The notes under the pieces are model-generated. The model was not told the DNA's origin. It did no database searches and saw nothing but the letters and a program-made list of their open reading frames with translations. The translations under genes and the position numbers were made by a program. This document shows, one piece after another, positions 27,449 to 36,563 of a stretch of DNA of 64,000 bases (the first letter of the stretch is position 1; every line of letters begins with the position of its first letter). Location: assembly GCA_031081675.1 (NCBI GenBank), contig JAVHLZ010000011.1:1-64000 (forward strand). The letters run 5' to 3'. The stretch comes from Armatimonadota bacterium (GTDB taxonomy: Bacteria > Sysuimicrobiota > Sysuimicrobiia > Sysuimicrobiales > Kaftiobacteriaceae).

Positions 27449-28254
27449 CCGAGGCCGCGGTGGCGGCGCGGCTGCGGACGCGCCGATTCGGCCGCCCGGT
27501 GGTGGTTCTGGATCGGGTGGGGTCCACCAACGACCGGGCCCGCGAGATGGCCGACGCCGGCGCGCCGGAGGGGACCGCGGTCATCGCCCGGGTGCAGACC
27601 GCGGGCCGCGGCCGGCGCGGCCGTCGGTGGCTCTCTCCGCCCGGAGGCCTGTGGATGTCCGTGGTGCTGCGCCCGGGCCTGCCGGTGGCGCAGTGGCCCC
27701 TGGTGGGGTTCGCGGTGGCCCTGGCGACGGCCGACGCCGCCGCCGCCACTGCCGGCGTGCGCGCAGCCCTGAAATGGCCCAACGACGTGGTGGTGGGTGA
27801 CAGCAAGCTGGCCGGGGTGCTGGTGGAGGCGGCCGGCTCCGCGGCCGTCGCGGGCGTCGGGGTGAACGCCAACCTCGACGTGGACGCGTTGCCCGCCGAG
27901 GTGCGCCAGGATGCCACGTCCCTGCGGTCTCTTACGGGGAGCGATGTGGACCTGGCGTTGCTGGCGGCCGATGTGTTGTCCCGGTGCGAGGAATACTACG
28001 ACCTGCTGCACCAGGATCCCGCTGCGGTGGTGGCCGCCTGGCGCCGCCGCAGCGCCACCCTGGGCCGGCGCGTGCGGACGGGCGGCGCCCGGGAGGTGGA
28101 GGGGGTGGCGGAGGACGTGGACGACACGGGCGCCCTGGTGATCCGCACGGCGGCCGGCCGCGTGCGGGTGGTCGCCGGAGAGGTGTCGCTGCGTCCCGCG
28201 CCCGCGGCCAGAGAGGAGCGGCCATGGCTCAGATCACCGACGTACCGGGAGTGA
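27436..28254 (+). CDS. birA: Biotin--[acetyl-CoA-carboxylase] ligase, without repressor domain
   Basis: 272 residues from ATG 27436, with GGAGGGAGG upstream. It attaches biotin to carboxylase carrier proteins through biotinyl-AMP. Motifs: VLDRVGSTNDRAREMA, AGRGRRGRRWLSPPGGLWMS (biotinyl-AMP loop GRGRxGR), LKWPNDVVVGDSKLAGVL and GVGVNAN. The C-terminal SH3-like cap is present (LGRRVRTGGAREVEGVAE). The N-terminal helix-turn-helix of bifunctional BirA is absent, so it is an enzyme only. It overlaps the next gene by 31 bp. Confidence 0.94.
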   Translation: MADLTEAAVAARLRTRRFGRPVVVLDRVGSTNDRAREMADAGAPEGTAVIARVQTAGRGRRGRRWLSPPGGLWMSVVLRPGLPVAQWPLVGFAVALATADAAAATAGVRAALKWPNDVVVGDSKLAGVLVEAAGSAAVAGVGVNANLDVDALPAEVRQDATSLRSLTGSDVDLALLAADVLSRCEEYYDLLHQDPAAVVAAWRRRSATLGRRVRTGGAREVEGVAEDVDDTGALVIRTAAGRVRVVAGEVSLRPAPAAREERPWLRSPTYRE

Positions 28255-29174
28255 GCGTCGGTCACGCCACCGACCTGCAGGCGGCCACTGGGTGCACGGT
28301 GGTCCTGTGCGAGCGCGGCGCGGTGGGCGGCGTGGACGTGCGGGGGTCCGCGCCCGGGACCCGGGAGACGGATCTGCTGCGCCCCATGACGCTGGTGGAG
28401 CGGATCCACGCGGTCCTGCTGACCGGGGGCAGCGCCTTCGGCCTGGCCGCCGCCGACGGGGTGATGCGCTTCCTGGAGGAACGGGGGGTGGGCTACGACG
28501 CGCGGGTGGCCAAGGTGCCCATCGTCCCCGCGGCGGTGATCTTTGATCTGGCCGTGGGCAGCCCGCTGGTGCGGCCGGATGCGGCCATGGGATACGCTGC
28601 GGCCCTCGCGGCGTCGGCCGGGCCGGTGGAGGAGGGGAGCGTCGGCGCCGGGACCGGGGCGACCGTGGGCAAGCTGGGCGGGTCGGCGACGGCCATGAAG
28701 GCCGGCGTGGGCACGTGGTCGCTGCGCCTGCCCGGGGACGTGGTGGTGGGCGCCCTGGCGGTGGTCAACGCCTTCGGGGACGTTCTGGACGACCGGACGG
28801 GACAGATCCTGGCTGGCGCCCGGGATCCCGCCAGCGGTCGCTTCCTGGACACGGCCCGGGCGCTGGTGGGCGGCGTGCGGCCGGCGGGGCTGGCCACCAA
28901 CACCACGCTGGCGGTGGTGGCCACCAACGCCCGGCTGACCAAGGAGCAGGCCAACAAGCTGGCCCAGCTGGGCCACGACGGGCTCGCCCGGGTCATCTCG
29001 CCCGTCCATACCCTGTATGACGGGGACACCGTTTTCGCCCTGTCCACCGGCGCCGCCGACGCGGACCCTCTGGCGCTGGGCGCCGCCGCCGCGGCCGCGG
29101 TGGCGGAGGCCGTCAAGCGCGCGGTGCGTCTGGCCCGGGGGCTGGCGGGGATTCCCGGGCTGGCCGACCCCTGA
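28224..29174 (+). CDS. P1-family peptidase (DmpA/NylC-like, self-processing)
   Basis: 316 residues from ATG 28224. The pattern ITDVPGVSVGHATD at the start, TVVLCERGAVGGVDVRG, LLTGGSAFGLAAADGV and GAGTGATVGK matches the P1/S58 family of N-terminal nucleophile aminopeptidases. Processing is expected between Asn226 and Thr227 in GLATNTTLAVVATNA, making Thr227 the nucleophile, as in nylon-oligomer hydrolase NylC; DmpA uses Ser. Substrates may be beta-peptides or amides. It is embedded in a cofactor cluster between birA and an S component. The start lies inside birA in another frame. Confidence 0.85.
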   Translation: MAQITDVPGVSVGHATDLQAATGCTVVLCERGAVGGVDVRGSAPGTRETDLLRPMTLVERIHAVLLTGGSAFGLAAADGVMRFLEERGVGYDARVAKVPIVPAAVIFDLAVGSPLVRPDAAMGYAAALAASAGPVEEGSVGAGTGATVGKLGGSATAMKAGVGTWSLRLPGDVVVGALAVVNAFGDVLDDRTGQILAGARDPASGRFLDTARALVGGVRPAGLATNTTLAVVATNARLTKEQANKLAQLGHDGLARVISPVHTLYDGDTVFALSTGAADADPLALGAAAAAAVAEAVKRAVRLARGLAGIPGLADP

Positions 29175-29195
29175 CCGCCGCCGGGCCGGATGTGG

Positions 29196-29299
29196 TACAG
29201 TATGCAGAGAGCCGGCACCGTCCCGGGGCCGGACTCCCGAACAGAGCCACTCGATCAGGCTCCGTCCGGTACTCGAAGAGACTGGAACGGAGGGATACC
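29196..29299 (+). promoter_or_regulatory. Structured leader of the ECF S component, possible riboswitch or attenuator
   Basis: A -10-like TACAGT sits at 29196-29201 (weak -35). The following leader folds by eye into GAGCC/GGCTC (29244-29248 with 29258-29262) and a long bulged hairpin at 29262-29290: arms CCGTCCGGTACTC and GAGACTGGAACGG with a GAA loop (12 pairs, two bulged A). The last bases of the hairpin join the GGAGGG ribosome binding site at 29289-29294, 5 bases before ATG 29300, so folding could hide it. It does not match a riboswitch class that I recognise. Confidence 0.4.
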
Positions 29300-30082
29300 A
29301 TGGCACAGCCCGGATACGCCCCTTCCGTTCTCCGGAAGGGGTTTCGTCTGTCCGCCCGGGACATCTCGGTGACCGGAGCCCTGGGGGCGGTGGCCGCCGT
29401 CCTGGGCTACGTGCCCGGGTTGGGCTTCATTCCCGCGCCCACCCCCGCGGGCGCGGCCACCACCATGCACATCCCGGCCATCATCGCCGGGGTGCTGGAG
29501 GGCCCGGTGGCCGGCGCGCTGGTGGGTGGCATCTTCGGGTTCTGGAGCTTCTACCGCTCCACCACCCCGATCTTCAAGAACCCCGTGATCGCCTTCGGCC
29601 CGCGGATCCTCATCGGCGTGGTCGCCGCCCTGGTCTTCGCAGCCCTCCAGCGCCGGTACGCCCGGGCCCTGGCGGCGGCCGTTCTGGGCGCCGGCATGTT
29701 CACCATCCTCGGGCCCGGCGCCTCCCGCTTCGAAGAGGCGTATGCCGCCGGGGCGATCGCTCCCAGCTGGCTGATCGCCGCCTACCACGCGGTGGCGGCG
29801 GCCACCGTCGTCCGGCCGTGGGTGGCGGCGGCCGCTGGCGTCGCCGCCGCAGCCATGGCCTACGCCGCCCTGAGGGGAGCCAACGCGGCGCCGGCCGCCG
29901 CGGCGGTGGCGGGCACCCTGACCAACACGGTGGGCGTGCTGAGCCTCATGGTGGCGTTCGGCTACATCCCCGCGGGGGCGGCGTTCGTCATCGGCGCGAC
30001 CCACGGGCTGCCGGAGGTGGTCCTGGCCGTGGTGGTCACGGTGCCGGTGTGCCGGGCGGTGGAGGCGGCGCGGGGGCGGTAG
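29300..30082 (+). CDS. ECF transporter S component, candidate pantothenate uptake
   Basis: 260 residues from ATG 29300 with GGAGGG 5 bases upstream. About seven to eight hydrophobic segments with small-residue loops; PTPAGAATTMHIPAIIAGVLE and GPVAGALVGGIFGFWSF resemble the substrate-binding loop region of S subunits of energy-coupling factor importers. It lies just before coaX (pantothenate kinase) and after birA, so pantothenate or another cofactor precursor is the guess. Energising subunits are not in the window. An alternative is a plain membrane protein. Confidence 0.6.
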   Translation: MAQPGYAPSVLRKGFRLSARDISVTGALGAVAAVLGYVPGLGFIPAPTPAGAATTMHIPAIIAGVLEGPVAGALVGGIFGFWSFYRSTTPIFKNPVIAFGPRILIGVVAALVFAALQRRYARALAAAVLGAGMFTILGPGASRFEEAYAAGAIAPSWLIAAYHAVAAATVVRPWVAAAAGVAAAAMAYAALRGANAAPAAAAVAGTLTNTVGVLSLMVAFGYIPAGAAFVIGATHGLPEVVLAVVVTVPVCRAVEAARGR

Positions 30083-30094
30083 GAGTCCGCTCCG

Positions 30095-30901
30095 GTGAGG
30101 GAGATGCTGCTGGCCCTGAACATCAACAACACCCAGATCAAGGTCGGTGTCTACCGGGACGCGGCGCTGCTGGTCCACTGGCGCCTGGCCACGGTCCTGG
30201 ACAGGACCGACGACGAGTACGCCATGCTCCTGCGGGCGCTGTTCCAGCACGCCGGGATGGAGTTCGCCGGAGTGGAGGCGGCCGCCATCTCCTCGGTGGT
30301 GCCGCCGCTCACCGACGTCTTCGACCGCCTGTGCCGTCGGTACTTCCGGGTCACGCCTCTGGTGGTGGGCCCCGGGGTGCGCACCGGGATCCGGATCCTG
30401 TACGAGAACCCCAAGGAGGTGGGGGCGGACCGGATCTGCAATGCGGTGGCCGTGTACGCCCGGTACGGGGGGCCCGCCATCGTGGTGGACTTCGGCACCG
30501 CCACCACCTTCACCGCGGTGTCCGCCGACGGGGACTTCCTGGGCGGCGCCATCGCGCCCGGCATCGGCATCTCGGTGGACGCCCTGGCCGAGCACACGGC
30601 CCAGCTCCCCCGCATCGAGCTCAGCAAGCCCCGCACCGTGATCGGCCGCTCCACCGTCACCGCCATGCAGGCCGGCATCGTCTACGGTTTCGTGGGACAG
30701 GTGGAGGAGATCATCCGCCGGATGCGGGCGGAACTGGGCGCGCCCGCGGTGGTGGTGGCCACCGGCGGGTGGGCGGAGCTGATCGCCGACGAGTGCCGGT
30801 CCATCGACCACCTGGACCCGCTGCTGACCCTGGAGGGCCTGCGGCTCATCCACGAACGCAACCGCCCGGCGGCCCGGGGCGTGGAGGCGGTAGAGCGGTG
30901 A
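30095..30901 (+). CDS. coaX: Type III pantothenate kinase with altered phosphate-binding motif
   Basis: 268 residues from GTG 30095 (AGGAG upstream); ATG 30104 gives the family-like start MLLAL. CoaX phosphorylates pantothenate, the first step of CoA synthesis. Present: ISSVVPPLTDVF, GVRTGIRILYENPKEVGADR (in place of the usual NP..G.DR), VVDFGTATTFTAV, GGAIAPGIGISVDAL, and a final TGGWAELIA. Odd: the usual DIGNTN of the first motif reads NINNTQ, so Asp6 is Asn and Gly8 is Asn (30119 onward). Either activity tolerates this or the protein is altered. The stop overlaps a possible GTG start of the next gene. Confidence 0.88.
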   Translation: MREMLLALNINNTQIKVGVYRDAALLVHWRLATVLDRTDDEYAMLLRALFQHAGMEFAGVEAAAISSVVPPLTDVFDRLCRRYFRVTPLVVGPGVRTGIRILYENPKEVGADRICNAVAVYARYGGPAIVVDFGTATTFTAVSADGDFLGGAIAPGIGISVDALAEHTAQLPRIELSKPRTVIGRSTVTAMQAGIVYGFVGQVEEIIRRMRAELGAPAVVVATGGWAELIADECRSIDHLDPLLTLEGLRLIHERNRPAARGVEAVER

Positions 30902-30984
30902 CACGCGTGGAACGCGGAGACGGGGGTGGCGGCGCCGCAGTGGGGCAGGAATCCCCCACCGCGGCGCGTAGTAGAGCCGAGGGC

Positions 30985-31950
30985 ATGAAGGTCAAGCGGG
31001 TCGTGTCGGTCAGCCTCGGGAGCAGCAGCCGCGACCACCGCGTGGAACTGGAGATCCTGGGCCAGCGGGTGATCGTGGAGCGCATCGGCACCGACGGCGA
31101 TGTGCGCCGGGCCCGGCGCCTGCTGGAGGAGCTGGACGGGCAGGTGGACGCCCTGGGCCTGGGCGGCACGGACCTCTACCTGACCGCCGGGTCCCGCCGC
31201 TACCGGATCCGGGAGACCGCCGCCCTGGTCCGCAACGTCCGGCGTACCCCGTTCGTGGACGGCGGGGGGCTGAAGGCCTCCTGGGAGCGGTGGCTGATCA
31301 CCGAGTACCTGCCCACCCGGCGGGGGCTGTCCTTCCGGGGGCGGCGGGTGCTGCTGGTTTCCTCGGTGGACCGCTACGGGATGGCGGAAGCCTTCGCCCT
31401 GGCTGGCGCCCAGACGATTTTCGGCGACTTCCTGTTCGCCCTGGGGTTGCCGATCCCCCTGCGCTCGCTGACCTCGGTGAAAATCCTGGCCGCCCTGATC
31501 CTCCCGTGGCTGTCCCAGGCGCCCATCGCCTGGCTGTACCCCACCGGCAAGAAGCAGGAGCGGATCACGCCCCGGTGGGAGCGGTACTACCGGTGGGCTG
31601 ACGTGGTGGCCGGCGACTTCCACCTCATCCGCCGGTACATGCCGCCGGACCTGCGGGGCAAACTCATCCTCACCCAGACCATTACCCGCGCCGACCTGGA
31701 GGAGCTGCGCAGCCGGGGGGTGTGGCTGCTGGTCACCGACGGGCCGGACATGGGCGGGCGGGCGTTCGCCACCAACGTCCTGCAGGGGGTGATCGTGGCC
31801 CTGCTGGAGCGGCCGCCGGAGGCGATCTCCCCCGAGGAATACCTCCAGACCGCGCTGCGGGCCGGATTCGAGCCCGGGTACTACGAGCTCAACCCCGACC
31901 TGGCCCCGCCGTGGGCGCCGGCCCGGCCGGCCGCCGCGGCGACGCCATGA
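30985..31950 (+). CDS. Conserved protein of unknown function, partner of the acyl-ACP-reductase-like gene
   Basis: 321 residues from ATG 30985. An in-frame GTG at 30898, overlapping the coaX stop, would add a low-complexity 29-residue leader. The N-terminal part is beta-rich (VVSVSLGSSSRDHRVELEIL, then VERIGTDGD), followed by GGTDLYLTAGSRRYRIRET, a segment VLLVSSVDRYGMAEAFALAG that looks Rossmann-like, a hydrophobic stretch around SVKILAALILPWLSQAP, and LLVTDGPDMGGRAFATNVLQG. I recall similar proteins next to this same neighbour in Firmicutes, sometimes labelled quinate dehydrogenase, but no dehydrogenase motif convinces me. Function unknown. Confidence 0.6.
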   Translation: MKVKRVVSVSLGSSSRDHRVELEILGQRVIVERIGTDGDVRRARRLLEELDGQVDALGLGGTDLYLTAGSRRYRIRETAALVRNVRRTPFVDGGGLKASWERWLITEYLPTRRGLSFRGRRVLLVSSVDRYGMAEAFALAGAQTIFGDFLFALGLPIPLRSLTSVKILAALILPWLSQAPIAWLYPTGKKQERITPRWERYYRWADVVAGDFHLIRRYMPPDLRGKLILTQTITRADLEELRSRGVWLLVTDGPDMGGRAFATNVLQGVIVALLERPPEAISPEEYLQTALRAGFEPGYYELNPDLAPPWAPARPAAAATP

Positions 31951-31978
31951 CTCCCGGGGGACGCTGGAGCGGCAGACC

Positions 31979-33151
31979 GTGACGCGCGAGCCCGCGACCC
32001 CAGACCTCGACCCGCAGTCCCCCGCCGCGTCGCGGGCGCCGGAGTCCGGAGGATCCCCCGACGGCGGCATCGGCCGGTTCGCGTTCATCATCCACCCCCT
32101 GCGGGTGGAGGACTTTGCCCGCCGCTACCCGGTGACCCGCCGGCTGCCGGCCCGCCTGGTCGAGCGGGTGTTCCGGTGGGTCCCGCCTCGCCTGGTGTCC
32201 CGCATCACGGGCATCCGCTCGCCTACCGGGGCGCGAGCCGAGGGCTGGTTCATCGGCCTCCCCCTGACTCCCCGCACGCTGCTGGAGTCCCCGCTGGAGT
32301 TCGCCTATCGCCGCATCATCCAGGCCGGGCGCCTGGCCGAGGCCCTGGGGGCCCGCATCGTCGGGCTGGGCGCCTTCACCAAGATCGTCGGTGACCGCGG
32401 CGTGACCGTGGCGCGCCACCTCCGCATCCCGGTGACCACGGGCAACAGCTACACGGCGGCCACGGCCGTGGAAGGCGCCCTCCTGGCGGCCCGGCGGATG
32501 GGCATTGACCCCTCCGGGGCCACGGTGGCCGTGGTGGGCGCCACGGGGTCCATCGGCACCGCGTGCAGTCACCTGCTGTCCCGGGAGGCGGGACGGCTGG
32601 TGCTGGTGGCCCGCACCCGGGAGGCCCTCGAGGCGCTGGCGGACCGACTGCGGGGCGGCCGGGCCCGGATCGAGGTGGGGACCGATGTGCGGCAGGCCGT
32701 CCGCGCGGCCGACGTGGTCCTGGCCGTCTCGTCGGCCACCGACGTCCTGATCGAGCCCGAGGACCTGCGGCCCGGTGCGGTGGTGTGCGACGTGGCCCGG
32801 CCCCGCAATGTCTCGCGCCTGGTGTACGAGCGCCGGGACGATGTGCTGGTCATCGACGGCGGCGTCATCCAGGTGCCCGGGGATGTGGACTTTGGGTTTG
32901 ACTTCGGGTTTCCGCCGCGGATGTGCGAGGCGTGCATGGCCGAGACCATCCTGCTGGCCCTGGAGCGCCGCTTCGAGCCGTTCACCCTGGGGCGCGAGGT
33001 GGACCTGGCCCGGGTGGAGGAGATCGCCGCGCTGGCCCGCCGCCACGGGTTTGCCCTGGCGGGCCTGCGGCGGTTCGAGCGGGCGATCCACGACGGCGAA
33101 ATCGAGCGGATCCGCCAGGCCGCCCGCCGCGCCGGCGTCGCCCGCGCTTGA
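31979..33151 (+). CDS. Acyl-ACP-reductase-like protein (cyanobacterial AAR homologue)
   Basis: 390 residues from GTG 31979. Residues about 75-330 match long-chain acyl-ACP reductase of cyanobacteria: SRITGIRSPTGARAEGWFIG, GARIVGLGAFTKIV, VTTGNSYTAATAVEG, MGIDPSGATVAVVGATGSIG (NADPH-binding GxxGxxG, 186-192), LVLVARTREALEAL, and EACMAETILL, whose Cys319 aligns with the acyl-thioester cysteine Cys294 of Synechococcus AAR. AAR reduces acyl-ACP or acyl-CoA to a fatty aldehyde. The N-terminal 30 residues are low-complexity. No aldehyde-deformylating oxygenase is nearby, so the aldehyde would go elsewhere. A shikimate-dehydrogenase-like role is an alternative. It lies 28 bp after the conserved unknown gene. 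Confidence 0.75.
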   Translation: MTREPATPDLDPQSPAASRAPESGGSPDGGIGRFAFIIHPLRVEDFARRYPVTRRLPARLVERVFRWVPPRLVSRITGIRSPTGARAEGWFIGLPLTPRTLLESPLEFAYRRIIQAGRLAEALGARIVGLGAFTKIVGDRGVTVARHLRIPVTTGNSYTAATAVEGALLAARRMGIDPSGATVAVVGATGSIGTACSHLLSREAGRLVLVARTREALEALADRLRGGRARIEVGTDVRQAVRAADVVLAVSSATDVLIEPEDLRPGAVVCDVARPRNVSRLVYERRDDVLVIDGGVIQVPGDVDFGFDFGFPPRMCEACMAETILLALERRFEPFTLGREVDLARVEEIAALARRHGFALAGLRRFERAIHDGEIERIRQAARRAGVARA

Positions 33152-33177
33152 CGGACGCCGGGGCCATGGGATATACT
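33148..33177 (+). promoter_or_regulatory. Promoter of greA
   Basis: TTGACG at 33148-33153, 18-bp spacer, TATACT at 33172-33177. The -35 box overlaps the stop of the preceding gene. Expected start of transcription is near 33184, immediately before the leader hairpins. Confidence 0.6.
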
Positions 33178-33185
33178 GCGTCCCG

Positions 33186-33210
33186 CTGAGGGCGCAGGCC
33201 CTCAGTTTTT
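33186..33210 (+). terminator. Leader terminator-like hairpin 1 before greA
   Basis: Perfect 8-bp stem CTGAGGGC/GCCCTCAG with a GCAG loop, followed by TTTTT at 33206-33210. It lies directly after the expected transcription start, so it would release a very short RNA or act as an attenuator. Confidence 0.65.
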
Positions 33211-33244
33211 GATCGCCGCAAACCGCACAGCAGGGCGCGGGGGG

Positions 33245-33277
33245 CGCTGTAGGCCGGTCGGCCTACGGTGTTTTCTC
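33245..33277 (+). terminator. Leader terminator-like hairpin 2 before greA
   Basis: Stem of 11 pairs (CGCTGTAGGCC with GGCCTACGGTG, two G-U pairs), GGTC loop, followed by TTTTCTC at 33271-33277. With hairpin 1 it makes a double stop in the greA leader, 27 bp before the coding start. Confidence 0.6.
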
Positions 33278-33303
33278 TTCATCCCGTCCCAGGAGTGTGG
33301 GCG

Positions 33304-33786
33304 ATGGCAGAGGCGGAAAAGGAGACCATTCTGACGCCCGAAGGCCTCCGGCGGCTTGAGGAGGAGCTGGAGCACCTCAAGACCGTCCGCCGGAAGGAGG
33401 TGGCCGAGCGCATCAAGCAGTCCAAGGCGTTCGGCGACCTGATGGAAAACTCCGAATACGAGGACGCCAAAAACGAGCAGGCGTTCGTGGAGGGGCGGAT
33501 CCTGCAGCTGGAGCAGCTGCTGCGCAACGCGCGGGTGGTGGATAACCACGGGGTGCCGCCCGACCAGGTCACCGTCGGGTCCACGGTCCAGGTAAAGGAT
33601 CTCGGCAGCGGAGAGGAAATCACGTACATGATCGTCGGCACCGCCGAGGCCGACCCGGCCCGGGCCCGGATCAGCAATGAGTCGCCCGTGGGGCGGGCGC
33701 TCCTCGGCCGGCGCGCCGGGGAGACGGTGGAGGTGACGGTACCGGCGGGGCGGATCCGGTATCGGATCCTGAAGGTGACCCATTGA
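33304..33786 (+). CDS. greA: Transcription elongation factor GreA
   Basis: 160 residues from ATG 33304 with AGGAG 9 bases upstream. GreA enters the RNA polymerase secondary channel and stimulates cleavage of backtracked RNA. The N-terminal coiled coil shows [20 protein letters not shown] and the acidic tip [19 protein letters not shown]; the C-terminal FKBP-like domain shows [29 protein letters not shown] and VEVTVPAG. It appears monocistronic: its own promoter, a double-hairpin leader and its own terminator. Confidence 0.97.
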   Translation: MAEAEKETILTPEGLRRLEEELEHLKTVRRKEVAERIKQSKAFGDLMENSEYEDAKNEQAFVEGRILQLEQLLRNARVVDNHGVPPDQVTVGSTVQVKDLGSGEEITYMIVGTAEADPARARISNESPVGRALLGRRAGETVEVTVPAGRIRYRILKVTH

Positions 33787-33809
33787 CCGGGCGGTCGGCG
33801 ACGGCCGCC

Positions 33810-33844
33810 CCGGGCAGGGGGACGCCCTGCCCGGTCTTATTTTT
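33810..33844 (+). terminator. Intrinsic terminator of greA
   Basis: Perfect 10-bp stem CCGGGCAGGG/CCCTGCCCGG (33810-33819 and 33825-33834), 5-base loop, then TCTTATTTTT. It lies 24 bp after the greA stop. Confidence 0.85.
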
Positions 33845-33878
33845 CTGCGGCCGGGCACACCGTCCAGGGGAGGGGAAT

Positions 33879-33908
33879 TTGACCCGGTTTTCGGGCGTAG
33901 GATAAGAT
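33879..33908 (+). promoter_or_regulatory. Probable promoter of clpC, with a TTTGACC half-site
   Basis: TTGACC at 33879-33884, 18-bp spacer, TAAGAT at 33903-33908. The -35 region contains TTTGACC, identical to one half of the CtsR operator (TTTGACC spaced by 3 from a second TTTGACC), but the second half is poor (TTTTCGG). No ctsR is in the window. The 33909-34069 leader shows no gene. Confidence 0.45.
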
Positions 33909-34069
33909 GGGTGGGAAACGAGGGAGTCCAGCAGGAGGGATCTCCGCCAGGGCAGAACAGGAAGGGCTAAAGCCGGGTCCGGGTCACCTGACTGCTTCGC
34001 CCCGCGAAGAGGTCGGGACAGCGACTCCGCAGCCCCCGTGGATGTGGCGGAGAGGAGGACGCTGTCGGC

Positions 34070-36529
<2,460 letters not shown>

Positions 36530-36563
36530 CTCCCACGGGCGCCCGGCCGGAGGATACCGCAGG

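Noticed and set aside
29017-30897. Plus-strand upstream extension of the unknown gene over the S component and coaX
   Set aside because: Arg/Gly/Pro-rich shadow; the real start is at 30985 or 30898.
33874-33894. CtsR operator at clpC
   Set aside because: Only one half (TTTGACC) is perfect; the second half matches 3 of 7 bases and no ctsR is near. Kept only as a note on the promoter.
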